64,000 bases of DNA from Marinobacter sp. JH2 (GCF_004353225.1 NZ_CP037934.1:2232001-2296000); one strand, 5' to 3'; positions 38,533 to 46,480 are shown, counted from the stretch's first letter. Made by a program: numbers and translations. Notes: generated by a model from the letters alone, not told the origin.

Positions 38533-40983
38533 TTACTTGCGGCTCTTGCGCTTCTTGCTGGCAGCCGCCGGCTTGTCTTTAGAGCCTTTTTTCACGGCCT
38601 CTCGGGCAGCCTCGCTGGCAAGCCGCTCTTTCGCGCTGGCCGGTTTTCCAGACTTCCCACGCTTAGCGCCCTTGCCGGCTCGGTCACCTTTGTTACGAGG
38701 CTCTCGCTTGGCAATATCAAGCGCATCCCGGTCGGCGGTGCGCTTTTGAGGCTTGCTGGTCAGCTCCAGGTCGATCTTGCGATCTTCCAGCCCAACTCGA
38801 ACAACCTTCACTCGCACTTCATCACCCAAGCGGAAGCTCACAGCCGTGCGCTCTCCGATCATTCGGTGCTTCGCCGCATCGTGATGGAAGTAATCGCCAT
38901 TCAGGGTCGATACATGTACCAGCCCTTCAATATAAATATCGGACAACTCCACGAAGAAACCAAAGGGCACAACCGCCGCAATGACACCGGCGTATTCCTC
39001 GCCTACGTGATCTTTGAGGAATTCACACTTGAGCCAGGCCATCACATCGCGGGTCGCGTCATCTGCGCGCCGCTCAGTCATGGAGCAATGCTCACCCAAC
39101 TGTTCAACCTTGGCATAGTCGTAGGGGTAAGCCGCCAATTCAGCATCAAGCTGCTTGGGTGACACCACATCCTTTTGAACCTCGGGATTATGAATGCAAG
39201 ACTTAATAGCCCTGTGCACAATCAAATCCGGATAACGTCGAATGGGCGATGTAAAATGCGCGTAGCTGGCAAACCCGAGCCCGAAATGACCACTTTCTTC
39301 AGGGCTATAAACCGCCTGACTCAGCGACCGCAGCATGACCATCTGAATCACATGGGCATCCGACCGGTCGGCCACCTCAGACAACAGCTTTTGGTAATCC
39401 GCTGACGTTGGCCGATCACCGCCGCCTAACTGAAGCCCCAGCTCACTCAGGAACAACCTCAGCTTGCCTAAACGCTCCTCGGAAGGGCCGTCATGCACCC
39501 GATACAGCGCCGGCATTTTGTGCTTTTTCAGGAAACGGGCCGTAGCCACGTTTGCGCACAACATGCACTCTTCTACGATCTTGTGAGCGTCGTTTCGGTG
39601 CACCGGCACGATCTCTTCAATCTTACGCTCCGCATCAAACACCACCTTGGTTTCAGTGGTTTCGAAATCGATCGCGCCACGTTCGGTACGCGCCTTGCGA
39701 AGAAGTTTGTAAAGCTCGTACAAGTTATGCAGGTGCGGCAACAAGTCTGCGTAATGCGCACTCAGCTGATAACCCTGCTCGGTGTCAGGATGCTCCAGCA
39801 TGGCACTTACCTTGTTGTAAGTCAGCCGTGCATGACTACGCATAACCGCTTGATAGAAGGTATAGCCACTGATATTGCCCGCTGCACTGATGGTCATGTC
39901 TGCCACCATGCACAAACGATCAACACTCGGATTCAACGAACACAATCCGTTGGACAGCTTCTCCGGCAGCATCGGTACGACGTGATCCGGAAAATAAACC
40001 GAGTTGCCACGCTCGAACGCTTCTTCGTCAAGCGGGGAGCCAGCGCGCACATAATGAGACACGTCGGCAATCGCCACGACCAAGCGGTAACCACCGCGAG
40101 GGCGCGGCTCACAGTAGATCGCATCATCGAAATCACGGGCGGACTCATCATCGATGGTCACCAGCCGCATATTTCGAATATCAACGCGGTTTACCTTGTC
40201 TTTTTCCTCAACTTCCGAAGGGATCGCCGCTGCTTGCTCGCCGACAGCCTCAGACCAGCCATGCGGAATCTCATAAGAGCGAATGGCAACGTCTATTTCC
40301 ATGCCCGGAGCCATGTGTTCTCCCAACACTTCGACGACGCGCCCCGTTGGCTGGGTGCGCACGGTTGGCTGGCGCAAGATTTCAACAACCACATACTGAC
40401 CGTGCACAGCAGCACCGACATTCTCGTCCGGAATCAGAATCTCGTGATTGATACGAGCATTTTCAGGAACGACAAAGGCAATGCCGCTCTCCTTGAAGAA
40501 ACGCCCCACGGTTTGCTCGGTACGGTGTTCGAGCACCTCGACGATCACACCTTCACGGCGGCCACGGTCATCAACACGATCAACTCGCGCAGCAACTCTG
40601 TCACCATGAAAGACCTGGCGCATCTGACGCGCAGTCAAAAACAGGTCGGAACTGCCATCATCGGGTATCAAAAAGCCAAAACCATCCCGGTGCCCCGAGA
40701 TCTTACCCGTCACCAAAGCGGCTTCTTCGATCGGCAAAAACGCGTTCCGGCGATTACAGATCAACTGCCCATCACGGCACATCGCAATCAAACGGCGGCG
40801 TAATGCCTCAACACCGGCCTCAGACGCCTGCCCCAATTCTTCGCACAGGGTTTCGTGAGTGGCTGGGGCGCCACGCTCTTTCAGATGATTGAGGATAAAC
40901 TCCCGGCTTTGGATGGGGTTATCGTATTTCTGGGCCTCACGATCAGCGTGAGGGTCCCGTATATTTTTTTTCTTGGAAACCAT
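38533..40983 (-). CDS. rnr: Ribonuclease R
   Basis: RNase R is a processive 3'-5' exoribonuclease that can degrade structured RNA. The 816-residue protein has the N-terminal winged helix and cold-shock domains, then the RNB catalytic core with the acidic cluster VTIDDESARDFDDAIYCE near residues 275-292, a C-terminal S1 domain (GEEYAGVIAAVVPFGFFVEL) and a Lys/Ala-rich basic tail. All are typical. It is the first gene of the rnr-rlmB unit, with AAGGACC before its ATG. Confidence 0.96.
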   Translation of the reverse strand: MVSKKKNIRDPHADREAQKYDNPIQSREFILNHLKERGAPATHETLCEELGQASEAGVEALRRRLIAMCRDGQLICNRRNAFLPIEEAALVTGKISGHRDGFGFLIPDDGSSDLFLTARQMRQVFHGDRVAARVDRVDDRGRREGVIVEVLEHRTEQTVGRFFKESGIAFVVPENARINHEILIPDENVGAAVHGQYVVVEILRQPTVRTQPTGRVVEVLGEHMAPGMEIDVAIRSYEIPHGWSEAVGEQAAAIPSEVEEKDKVNRVDIRNMRLVTIDDESARDFDDAIYCEPRPRGGYRLVVAIADVSHYVRAGSPLDEEAFERGNSVYFPDHVVPMLPEKLSNGLCSLNPSVDRLCMVADMTISAAGNISGYTFYQAVMRSHARLTYNKVSAMLEHPDTEQGYQLSAHYADLLPHLHNLYELYKLLRKARTERGAIDFETTETKVVFDAERKIEEIVPVHRNDAHKIVEECMLCANVATARFLKKHKMPALYRVHDGPSEERLGKLRLFLSELGLQLGGGDRPTSADYQKLLSEVADRSDAHVIQMVMLRSLSQAVYSPEESGHFGLGFASYAHFTSPIRRYPDLIVHRAIKSCIHNPEVQKDVVSPKQLDAELAAYPYDYAKVEQLGEHCSMTERRADDATRDVMAWLKCEFLKDHVGEEYAGVIAAVVPFGFFVELSDIYIEGLVHVSTLNGDYFHHDAAKHRMIGERTAVSFRLGDEVRVKVVRVGLEDRKIDLELTSKPQKRTADRDALDIAKREPRNKGDRAGKGAKRGKSGKPASAKERLASEAAREAVKKGSKDKPAAASKKRKSRK

Positions 40984-41124
40984 TCGGGTCCTTGTTATTC
41001 AGGCCGCAAACACTGCGGCAAAATTCATCAACTCATACAGTATAACGTTGGCATCTTAAACCTGCATGACAAGGGGGACATTAATAAGCATAAATACCGT
41101 CAAAACTTTTTTTCACTAAAAGGT

Positions 41125-41153
41125 TTGACAGGTCAGAACGGAATTATTAAAGT
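41125..41153 (+). promoter_or_regulatory. Promoter of tRNA-Leu
   Basis: TTGACA, a 17-base spacer and TAAAGT are followed by the GC-rich discriminator ACGCGCC, the same layout as before tRNA-Met. The promoter lies 84 bases before the mature tRNA. Confidence 0.75.
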
Positions 41154-41237
41154 ACGCGCCATCGGTTGAGGGGCACCCTTCAGCCTTGGCAGAAACGCTC
41201 GTTCTTCTCGAACAAACAGCGCAACTGCAAATCACCT

Positions 41238-41324
41238 GCCGAGGTGGTGAAATTGGTAGACACGCTAGCTTCAGGTGCTAGTGGGGGCAACCCCGTGGAG
41301 GTTCAAGTCCTCTCCTCGGCACCA
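41238..41324 (+). tRNA. tRNA-Leu (anticodon CAG)
   Basis: This class II tRNA has acceptor GCCGAGG/CCTCGGC, D-arm with AATTGGTAGAC, anticodon stem-loop CTAGC-TTCAGGT-GCTAG (anticodon CAG), a long variable arm (GGGGGCAACCCC) and T-arm GGTTCAAGTCC. The discriminator is A and CCA is encoded. It marks the left border of the accessory region. Confidence 0.96.
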
Positions 41325-41440
41325 TTTCTTCCCTCAAGAAATGGCAAGCTTTATCCAATTCGTAACTCTTACCTATTAGAACGTTTCTGCCCTCAGGCTA
41401 TGCTCGTCGTTTGGCCACGAACACCTGTCACGCCGATCGC

Positions 41441-41842
41441 TCAATCTGGCAGCCCTTCGAACTCCGGCACTTCCCCGAACTCCCCATCCCAACCAGCTTT
41501 GCTGGATGAAAAAATGTGCGCTGTTGGCGCTATAGAAATTTTAGTATCCAGGCACCCTGCTGGTACGACGAGCAAGCCTGCGCTCTGAGTATTTGGCAGT
41601 GCTGAACCACAGAGCTTGCAAAAGCTTTTGCTATGACGAGTGCCTGGCAGCGTAAAGGAAGTCACTGCATCTGCACCCGACCGCCAGACCAAGTTAGCTG
41701 ACTGTGAGAATAGGTTTGCCGCATGAGCCGAACCCGTATCTTTTTGGCAATGCTGACAATGACACAGGTAAAAGCTATCAAAGTCACCGGTTACCTCAAA
41801 GCTCACAGTGCCACACAGGCAAGAACCGAAATGATCAGACAT
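41441..41842 (-). CDS. GFA-family (glutathione-dependent formaldehyde-activating enzyme-like) protein
   Basis: This 133-residue protein has the CENP-V/GFA zinc-binding pattern: GSCLCGTVSFEV, then CHCQHCQKDTGSAHAAN, then KSFCKLCGSALPN. The family includes a protein once proposed to condense glutathione with formaldehyde, but most members have no proven activity. ATG 41842 is chosen because MSDHFGSCLCG is the family start; the frame upstream runs into the attC-like site at 41875-41944. The gene begins 33 bases after the R' core of that site and points away from the integrase, as cassette genes do, so it may be the last cassette. No attC was found after it. Confidence 0.85.
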   Translation of the reverse strand: MSDHFGSCLCGTVSFEVTGDFDSFYLCHCQHCQKDTGSAHAANLFSQSANLVWRSGADAVTSFTLPGTRHSKSFCKLCGSALPNTQSAGLLVVPAGCLDTKISIAPTAHIFSSSKAGWDGEFGEVPEFEGLPD

Positions 41843-41874
41843 AAAATTTCTTCCATGGCCTGCGGATGAAATAC

Positions 41875-41944
41875 AAATAACGCATGGTTTTGTGGCGTAT
41901 CGGCTGCACAGCGGAGGTGCGTCTGCCAAGGCCACTGGTTATAC
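41875..41944 (-). other. attC-like recombination site (fifth cassette)
   Basis: Read on the minus strand, the 70-base site runs from R'' GTATAAC (41944-41938) to R' GTTATTT (41881-41875). Inner arms GTGGC and GCCAC pair, and GGC/GCC pair inside them, so it folds as an attC. R'' is the exact reverse complement of GTTATAC at 42070-42064, where the same cassette begins. Confidence 0.68.
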
Positions 41945-42063
41945 AGACTTCGCCACCAACATCTCAGTGGCGCCTTTCTGAAAACGGTAGTTCACACCTC
42001 TCAGCGAAAGACCGGCCCCAAGGGACTACATTCGCTAACTCCAACTCTGACTCTCCCTAGTCT
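41945..42063. other. Body of a cassette without a gene
   Basis: This 119-base stretch lies between two attC-like sites and holds no open frame of useful length. The unit is bounded by a 12-bp perfect inverted repeat: GTTATACAGACT at 41938-41949 and AGTCTGTATAAC at 42059-42070. It also has an internal hairpin (CGCCAC / GTGGCG near 41951-41972). The simplest reading is an ORF-less integron cassette; a MITE is the alternative, but no target duplication is visible. Confidence 0.5.
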
Positions 42064-42150
42064 GTATAACGCCAAGCTAAGCAGTGCCCTGACAAGGGCA
42101 TCCGGTGGACGGCCCTCGGGCCGGGAACGTACTTAAGCGATTGGCTATGT
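42064..42150 (-). other. Degenerate attC-like site (fourth cassette)
   Basis: On the minus strand the site runs from an R'' of ACATAGC, which contains the TAG stop of the preceding gene, to R' GTTATAC. The central hairpin TGCCCT/AGGGCA and the flanking CCAA..TTAAG segments are attC-like. R'' matches the expected GCATAAC at five of seven positions, so the site is degraded. Confidence 0.5.
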
Positions 42151-42597
42151 ATTGGTTCCCGCAGCACGAAGTTTTCGGAATATCTTGGCTAATACGTGGT
42201 TACCAAGAATCAAGCCGAAAGACAAAATCAAAACCACACACCAACCATAATTTATCGGTGCCTGAGCGCTTAACTGAGTCACCACAACACTAAACGAGCG
42301 GATGAGCCAATAAACGCCGATCAAAAACACTCCTGCGGCTACAATTCCACTCTCAGGAATTATCGGCCCTGGTGTTTCGGTAGAAAAAGCTTTCTTGGAA
42401 ATTTTCGGGGCTCTAAGCCATAAAATAATGCCAATACCGATGGGTACCAAGACGCCTACTGCCAAATATTCAATGTTTGGTGAATTTGGTCCACTCCAGG
42501 CCCCAGGAACAAAAGCCAGAGGCACATAGTTTCCCACCGTGCTAAAGACCAAGTACGCGGCAAAAACTTTAATAACGATCTCGATTAGTGCTCTCAT
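42145..42597 (-). CDS. Cassette-encoded membrane protein of unknown function
   Basis: This 150-residue protein has four likely membrane helices: about residues 3-30, 44-61 (LAVGVLVPIGIGIILWL), 85-105 and 118-138 (WCVVLILSFGLILGNHVLA). I do not recognise a family. It starts 15 bases after the cassette boundary GTTATGC and its stop lies in the attC-like site at 42064-42150, as expected for a cassette gene. The insertion sequence lies just upstream, so its expression may now depend on a promoter at the IS end. Confidence 0.72.
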   Translation of the reverse strand: MRALIEIVIKVFAAYLVFSTVGNYVPLAFVPGAWSGPNSPNIEYLAVGVLVPIGIGIILWLRAPKISKKAFSTETPGPIIPESGIVAAGVFLIGVYWLIRSFSVVVTQLSAQAPINYGWCVVLILSFGLILGNHVLAKIFRKLRAAGTNT

Positions 42598-42614
42598 AGT
42601 CCTCTATGCATAAC

Positions 42615-44452
42615 GAGGCTGTAGAAAAACCCAAAAACAAGCGAGCATTCCACCGCCTACAATCTCGTTTGTGTTAGCCGGCCAGTTCGCCCAGCAATTT
42701 CCAGTTTCCGGATTGATTGCCCGCTATAGACCTCAATCCCGCTATTTCAGTGTTCAGGCGCTCTTAGCCTTCGGCCATGCGGCATTTCAAGGGTCATTGT
42801 TTCCCCCCGCTCACGCAGCCATCTGCCCATAATTCGCCAGTTTCTCAATATTGTGCACCAAACAATACAACTGCCATTGCCCCTGCACTTTTCGCTTTCC
42901 ACGCAGACTAAAACGGTTTAGACGTTTCGTTGTACCGATGTTGCCGAACACTGGCTCCACCACCGACATGCGGTGGCTGTAGATTTCTTTGCCTTGCGGG
43001 CTATCTATCCGATGCTTCATCCAATCCGTGTAGTTCGGAAGCCGTTTGTTTGCGATGGTGAACGAGACTTGCCGCCCAGAACCTGTGCGGTGGTTAGCTG
43101 ACGCCGGATTTTGCATACATCGATGTTTCTTTGGGCAATGCCTGCACTGGAGCAGACGGCCCTCGAATTGCACCCGGGTCTTACCGTTCTCGGTTTCCCG
43201 TGTGCCTTGGTAACTAATGGCGTTGCCAGCCGGACAGATACAGGTAAGGCTCACCGGATCGAACTGGAATTCACTTGCAGGAATGATGTTTTTCCATCCG
43301 GTTTTGGGCAGGTTCTGGTGCCGTTTTCCGTACTTGCCTTTCTGCTGCGCGAACTTGGGGTCCCGGCTTCGGAATTTGTTGTCCGGCACGTAGCCGTTGA
43401 TTTGCCGCTCGTGCAAATACTTCATGTTCGCTTCGTTGGCGAAGCCCGTGTCCGCCGTAACGACAACACCTTGCTGGTAGATATTGTCAGCAATACCCAA
43501 CTTCTTGAAGCGAGCTTCGACCGTTTCCAGCACGGGTTGCAGGGTGTGGTGTTCCTGCCCTTCCCCGAAGGCCTGAGCATCCACGATGACCTGGTGTTTC
43601 TTGTCCACCGTGGCCACGCCGTTATAGCCCTGGATCGTGCCTTTGCTGGTGGTCATCTTGGCGCTTTCGTTATCGGTGAGGTTGCTCTTCACTTCCTTGC
43701 GCCGTTTCCCTTGCCCCATCCTTGGGCTGCTCGTCTTTAGGAATCGGTCTACTTTGGTCATCGCTTCGTCTAGCGATAGGATGGTTTTCGCACGGCGAAT
43801 ATCCCTATCCAGTTCGGCTTCGGTTTCGGCCTCATCCCGTTCGTGGTGTTCACGCAGATGATGGCGAATCAGCCGCTTCAGCTTGTCTCGTTTTTCACCC
43901 AACTCCTTAAAGGTGCCCGACCATTCTTTGGCGGCGTTCGAGGACATTTTGCAGCCGTCGATGGCAAACAGCTCGTTGCCTAGCAAGCCTTGTTCGTGAC
44001 ACACCAGCAACACCTGCTCGAACAGCTCTTCGATTTCCTCAGCGTGGCTGCTAACGAACTTGGCCAAGGTAGTGAAGTGCGGAACGGTGTCGCAGGACAG
44101 TGCTTTAAAAATGATGTTGGTTTCGCAGCACCACTGGATTTCACGGCTGGAAGTGATGCCTTTGGAATAGGCGAACAGGATGATTTTCAGAAGAATAGCT
44201 GGATCGTAGGCCATGCGGCCGGTGTTGTCGTTGCGGTACTTGGGATGAAACACAGACAGATCCAGCTTGTGTTCAATCAGGTAATGAACGGCGTGTTCAA
44301 AGGTGCCCGGCTGGAGCTGCTCCTGGTAATTGATCACGACCATCGCATCTTGGTCGTAGTTGTAGTGCTTGAAACGAGGCATCCCGACGACTCCTTGTCT
44401 GTTTGCTCAATGCTACCAAAACCGGTCCGATTTAGGGTTTTTCTACAGCCTC
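42615..44452 (-). mobile_element. IS1182-type insertion sequence inside an attC site
   Basis: The 1838-bp element has perfect 18-bp terminal inverted repeats (GAGGCTGTAGAAAAACCC and its complement) at 42615-42632 and 44435-44452. One transposase gene fills most of it. It is flanked by AAC on both sides (42612-42614 and 44453-44455), which on the minus strand is the GTT of an attC R' core, so a 3-bp duplication of the recombination triplet is likely. About 180 bases between the transposase stop and the left repeat are noncoding. Confidence 0.9.
42811..44382 (-). CDS. IS1182-family transposase
   Basis: This 523-residue DDE transposase has the IS1182-type start MPRFKHYNYDQDAMVVINYQ and TGRMAYDPAILLKIILFAY. 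Catalytic acids are visible in LFAIDGCKMSSNAAKEW, VVVTADTGFANEANMKYL and MSVVEPVFGNIG (DDE). A Cys-rich segment lies before the last (LTCICPAGN and LLQCRHCPKKHRC). The frame is intact, so the element may be active. The 3' noncoding part of the IS contains no further gene. Confidence 0.92.
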   Translation of the reverse strand: MPRFKHYNYDQDAMVVINYQEQLQPGTFEHAVHYLIEHKLDLSVFHPKYRNDNTGRMAYDPAILLKIILFAYSKGITSSREIQWCCETNIIFKALSCDTVPHFTTLAKFVSSHAEEIEELFEQVLLVCHEQGLLGNELFAIDGCKMSSNAAKEWSGTFKELGEKRDKLKRLIRHHLREHHERDEAETEAELDRDIRRAKTILSLDEAMTKVDRFLKTSSPRMGQGKRRKEVKSNLTDNESAKMTTSKGTIQGYNGVATVDKKHQVIVDAQAFGEGQEHHTLQPVLETVEARFKKLGIADNIYQQGVVVTADTGFANEANMKYLHERQINGYVPDNKFRSRDPKFAQQKGKYGKRHQNLPKTGWKNIIPASEFQFDPVSLTCICPAGNAISYQGTRETENGKTRVQFEGRLLQCRHCPKKHRCMQNPASANHRTGSGRQVSFTIANKRLPNYTDWMKHRIDSPQGKEIYSHRMSVVEPVFGNIGTTKRLNRFSLRGKRKVQGQWQLYCLVHNIEKLANYGQMAA

Positions 44453-44532
44453 AACGCTTGCAGCATGCGCGCCCATGGAATAGAGCCGAGGGCGCAATGT
44501 AATGGGCGTCGCCGTGCCTGCACTTGTTAGGC
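44453..44532 (-). other. attC site of the third cassette, interrupted by the IS
   Basis: On the minus strand the site runs from R'' GCCTAAC (44532-44526) to the GTT of R' (44455-44453), where the IS begins. Long inner arms GCCCAT/ATGGGC and flanking GCAG/CTGC pairs are visible. It is identical at 71 of 79 positions to the site at 45775-45858. The TAA stop of the preceding gene lies within R''. Confidence 0.85.
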
Positions 44533-45129
44533 ATCTTCTTCCATGGGGATGAAGTCTTTTGCGATTTTATCTGCTTGTTCACCCCAATCTTCCATTTCCA
44601 TTTCTTGGAAGCGAAAGAAGAATACGTATTTAGCCCAGGTAATTGGGCCCTGCTGCAGCGCGAGACGCAAGATCATTTTCTTTAGCTTCTCGGCCGATTT
44701 TTCGTACATAACCGTGAATAAGGACAACATGAATTCATAAAGCTCTGGTGCCGCTTCCATAGCTTTAAGATTTTGGCTAATAAAAGCCTTTTGAGATACG
44801 AGCAGGCCATGCAATTTCACTGATAGAAGTGGGTTAACACCCGCTAACTCTTCGGCTACCTTCAAATGCTGCTCCAATGCTAAAGGCTGTAGGTGCAACT
44901 CCATCAGATGCTTTCTATGGGCCTCTGAGAAGTTATCTTTGTAATACTCTTGTCCACCTTGGAGCAGAAAATTAGCTCGTTTGGTTTCCCTCCTCATTTG
45001 CAGGAGGGTAGTTATTGTTTTGTTGATCGTTTTCCGGTTTTCACGAGATATTCGTGCATGAGTACTTGCTTCGCTTAACATCCAACCGACGGCGACTCCA
45101 ATTAGAGGAATTAAATCTTTGGTATCCAT
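44527..45129 (-). CDS. Cassette-encoded protein of unknown function with N-terminal helix
   Basis: This 200-residue protein has a short hydrophobic N-terminus (LIPLIGVAVGWMLSEAST) that could be a membrane anchor, followed by a long, charged, helical domain (KTINKTITTLLQMRRETKRA) and an acidic C-terminus. I recognise no family. Its start codon is 11 bases after the cassette boundary GTTAGGC, with no strong ribosome binding site, and its stop lies in the R'' box GCCTAAC of its own attC. This is the classic architecture of an integron cassette. Confidence 0.75.
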   Translation of the reverse strand: MDTKDLIPLIGVAVGWMLSEASTHARISRENRKTINKTITTLLQMRRETKRANFLLQGGQEYYKDNFSEAHRKHLMELHLQPLALEQHLKVAEELAGVNPLLSVKLHGLLVSQKAFISQNLKAMEAAPELYEFMLSLFTVMYEKSAEKLKKMILRLALQQGPITWAKYVFFFRFQEMEMEDWGEQADKIAKDFIPMEEDA

Positions 45130-45136
45130 TTTTATT

Positions 45137-45203
45137 GCCTAACGTTTTTGTTCAGCTGCAGCCTTGGCAGAGCCAAGCGGCGACAAGGCTGTCCGGTTGA
45201 GGC
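45137..45203 (-). other. attC-like site of the second cassette
   Basis: On the minus strand it ends with R' GTTAGGC (45143-45137) and has inner pairing arms AGCCTTG/CAAGGCT. The R'' box is weak (CCTCAAC at about 45202-45196), with poor match to the ACCTAAC expected from the cassette's first bases. It differs in sequence from the other two well-formed sites. Confidence 0.6.
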
Positions 45204-45768
45204 TCGTCAGGGCCGGTACGGACTTCCCCCAATCTTCGGATTGCTGACACATCGATGCTAGAACTTCAGCTGATGTCATCAGAATCGCCAGGTTTGGATA
45301 GGTTTCGATAAATTTTCTGCGGGGCCTCTGTTCACAGTTCCATTGAATATATTCGTCGCCTCCCGCGAGTACCGCGTCCAAGAACGAATTTTTCTGGTTA
45401 GCGTCCAGCGATGCCGTGTAATCCTTGAGTCTAAACGAAACGTCAGTGACGTTGTGCGCTACTCGATTTCTCAACTCATAAAGGGTTTTGAGAAATCTCA
45501 CCTCTTGCTTATCGAGACACCCCAATTTTCGCAACAACGTTACTTTTCCAAATTTTGCGTTACCGAAGTCGAGGTGTGCGAATGAATTCTCAAGCTCAGG
45601 AGCTCTCAGTCTTTTACACAGGAGGTCAGTTGCTGAGGCCTCAAACAGAGCATTTAATTTGATGATGAAAGACCAATCGTCACCACCGGCAAGACTGATG
45701 AAAAAATCCTTTGGCAAGGCCAATCTTGTTTCAAGATCTTGAATAACTTCGAGAGCTTCCGGTGTCAT
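45139..45768 (-). CDS. Cassette-encoded HEPN-like protein
   Basis: This 209-residue protein is helical and contains RNRVAH at residues 100-105 in the context LYELRNRVAHNVTDV. This is the R-x4-H motif of HEPN domains, whose RNases act in toxin-antitoxin and defence systems; DUF4145 and MtlR-like proteins carry a similar LRNxxAH. Family assignment is motif-based. ATG 45768 is preferred: it follows GTTAGGTGAAAG at the cassette edge, whereas the longer frame starts in the neighbouring attC. The stop TAG lies in the R' core, so the last 20 residues are encoded by the attC. Confidence 0.75.
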   Translation of the reverse strand: MTPEALEVIQDLETRLALPKDFFISLAGGDDWSFIIKLNALFEASATDLLCKRLRAPELENSFAHLDFGNAKFGKVTLLRKLGCLDKQEVRFLKTLYELRNRVAHNVTDVSFRLKDYTASLDANQKNSFLDAVLAGGDEYIQWNCEQRPRRKFIETYPNLAILMTSAEVLASMCQQSEDWGKSVPALTSLNRTALSPLGSAKAAAEQKR

Positions 45769-45774
45769 ACTTTC

Positions 45775-45858
45775 ACCTAACGCTTGCAGCATGCGCGCCC
45801 ATGGAATGGAGCCAAAGGTGTAATGTAATGGGCGTCGCCGTGACTGCACTTGTTATAC
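45775..45858 (-). other. attC site of the first cassette
   Basis: On the minus strand the 84-base site runs from R'' GTATAAC (45858-45852) to R' GTTAGGT (45781-45775) with the same inner arms as the site at 44453-44532. R'' is the exact complement of GTTATAC at 46416-46410, where this cassette begins. The stop codon of the first cassette gene is inside R''. Confidence 0.88.
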
Positions 45859-46362
45859 ATTTTTTGAAATGTCCTCCCAAACCGCCGAGCGCCATTCACT
45901 CAAGTAAGGCAGACAGTTAACCAGCAATAGCTCATTTTCTCCACACAAGTCAGCAAGCAAATCTGATAGTGGGTAATCAGCCGAATCCCTGCTATGGAGA
46001 ATGGTGTCTACTGTTTCTTGCGTCCTACCTTGAAGTTCTGAAAGCCAATAATGCCACTCGGGTTCATGCTTCCAATAGTTGGCCGCAGAGTGGACCAATT
46101 TCGCTACTGCGACGCCATTTTTACTTTTAGGCCCCAGTCCTCTTGCGAGTCCAGGATCAATTTTCACATCACGCAGAATGTCGAATAGGTATCGCTGCAT
46201 GGCACAGAACCCTGCTCCGATAAGATATTCACCTTTGTCGCACAGGGAGCCCCTATCCCAGACATCTAATCTCATTATTTGTGCATTTGTTTTAGCCAAG
46301 GACACATCGATGGAAACCAGCAATTCTTCGAGATGGGAAAATTCGGTGTCCGCAAATTTCAT
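45853..46362 (-). CDS. First-cassette protein of unknown function
   Basis: This 169-residue soluble protein has a conserved-looking segment HSAANYWKHEPEWHYWLSEL near residues 91-110, whose NxxKHxxEW pattern I associate with small uncharacterised helical proteins. No signal peptide or membrane segment is present. ATG 46362 is preferred because GGAG lies six bases before it; an in-frame GTG ten codons upstream has no such site. It is the cassette next to attI, the best expressed place in an integron, and it ends inside its attC. Confidence 0.75.
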   Translation of the reverse strand: MKFADTEFSHLEELLVSIDVSLAKTNAQIMRLDVWDRGSLCDKGEYLIGAGFCAMQRYLFDILRDVKIDPGLARGLGPKSKNGVAVAKLVHSAANYWKHEPEWHYWLSELQGRTQETVDTILHSRDSADYPLSDLLADLCGENELLLVNCLPYLSEWRSAVWEDISKNV

Positions 46363-46392
46363 TTGCTCTCCATCGTTAAGCACAAGGAACAC

Positions 46393-46480
46393 TGTGAATC
46401 CCTCTTGATGTATAACAGCTTATTAGTTTGAATTCGTATTAAACCGCAAACCCACTACCTCATTTAAAACTGCGTCACAG
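46393..46480 (-). other. Probable attI end of the integron
   Basis: The first cassette joins at GTTATAC (46416-46410). The bases to the right, up to about 46480, should be attI. A 13-bp element (ATTAAACCGCAAA) here at 46438-46450 recurs directly at 46674-46686 near the integrase promoter. Extent of attI is inferred from position, not from a known consensus. Confidence 0.5.

Noticed and set aside
39493..40803. Long open frame on the plus strand opposite rnr
   Set aside because: The opposite strand encodes RNase R with all catalytic motifs. The plus-strand product is His/Thr-rich, has no domain and is a shadow frame.
43111..43740. Plus-strand frame inside the insertion sequence
   Set aside because: It is antisense to the intact DDE transposase and has no motif; IS1182 elements carry one gene.
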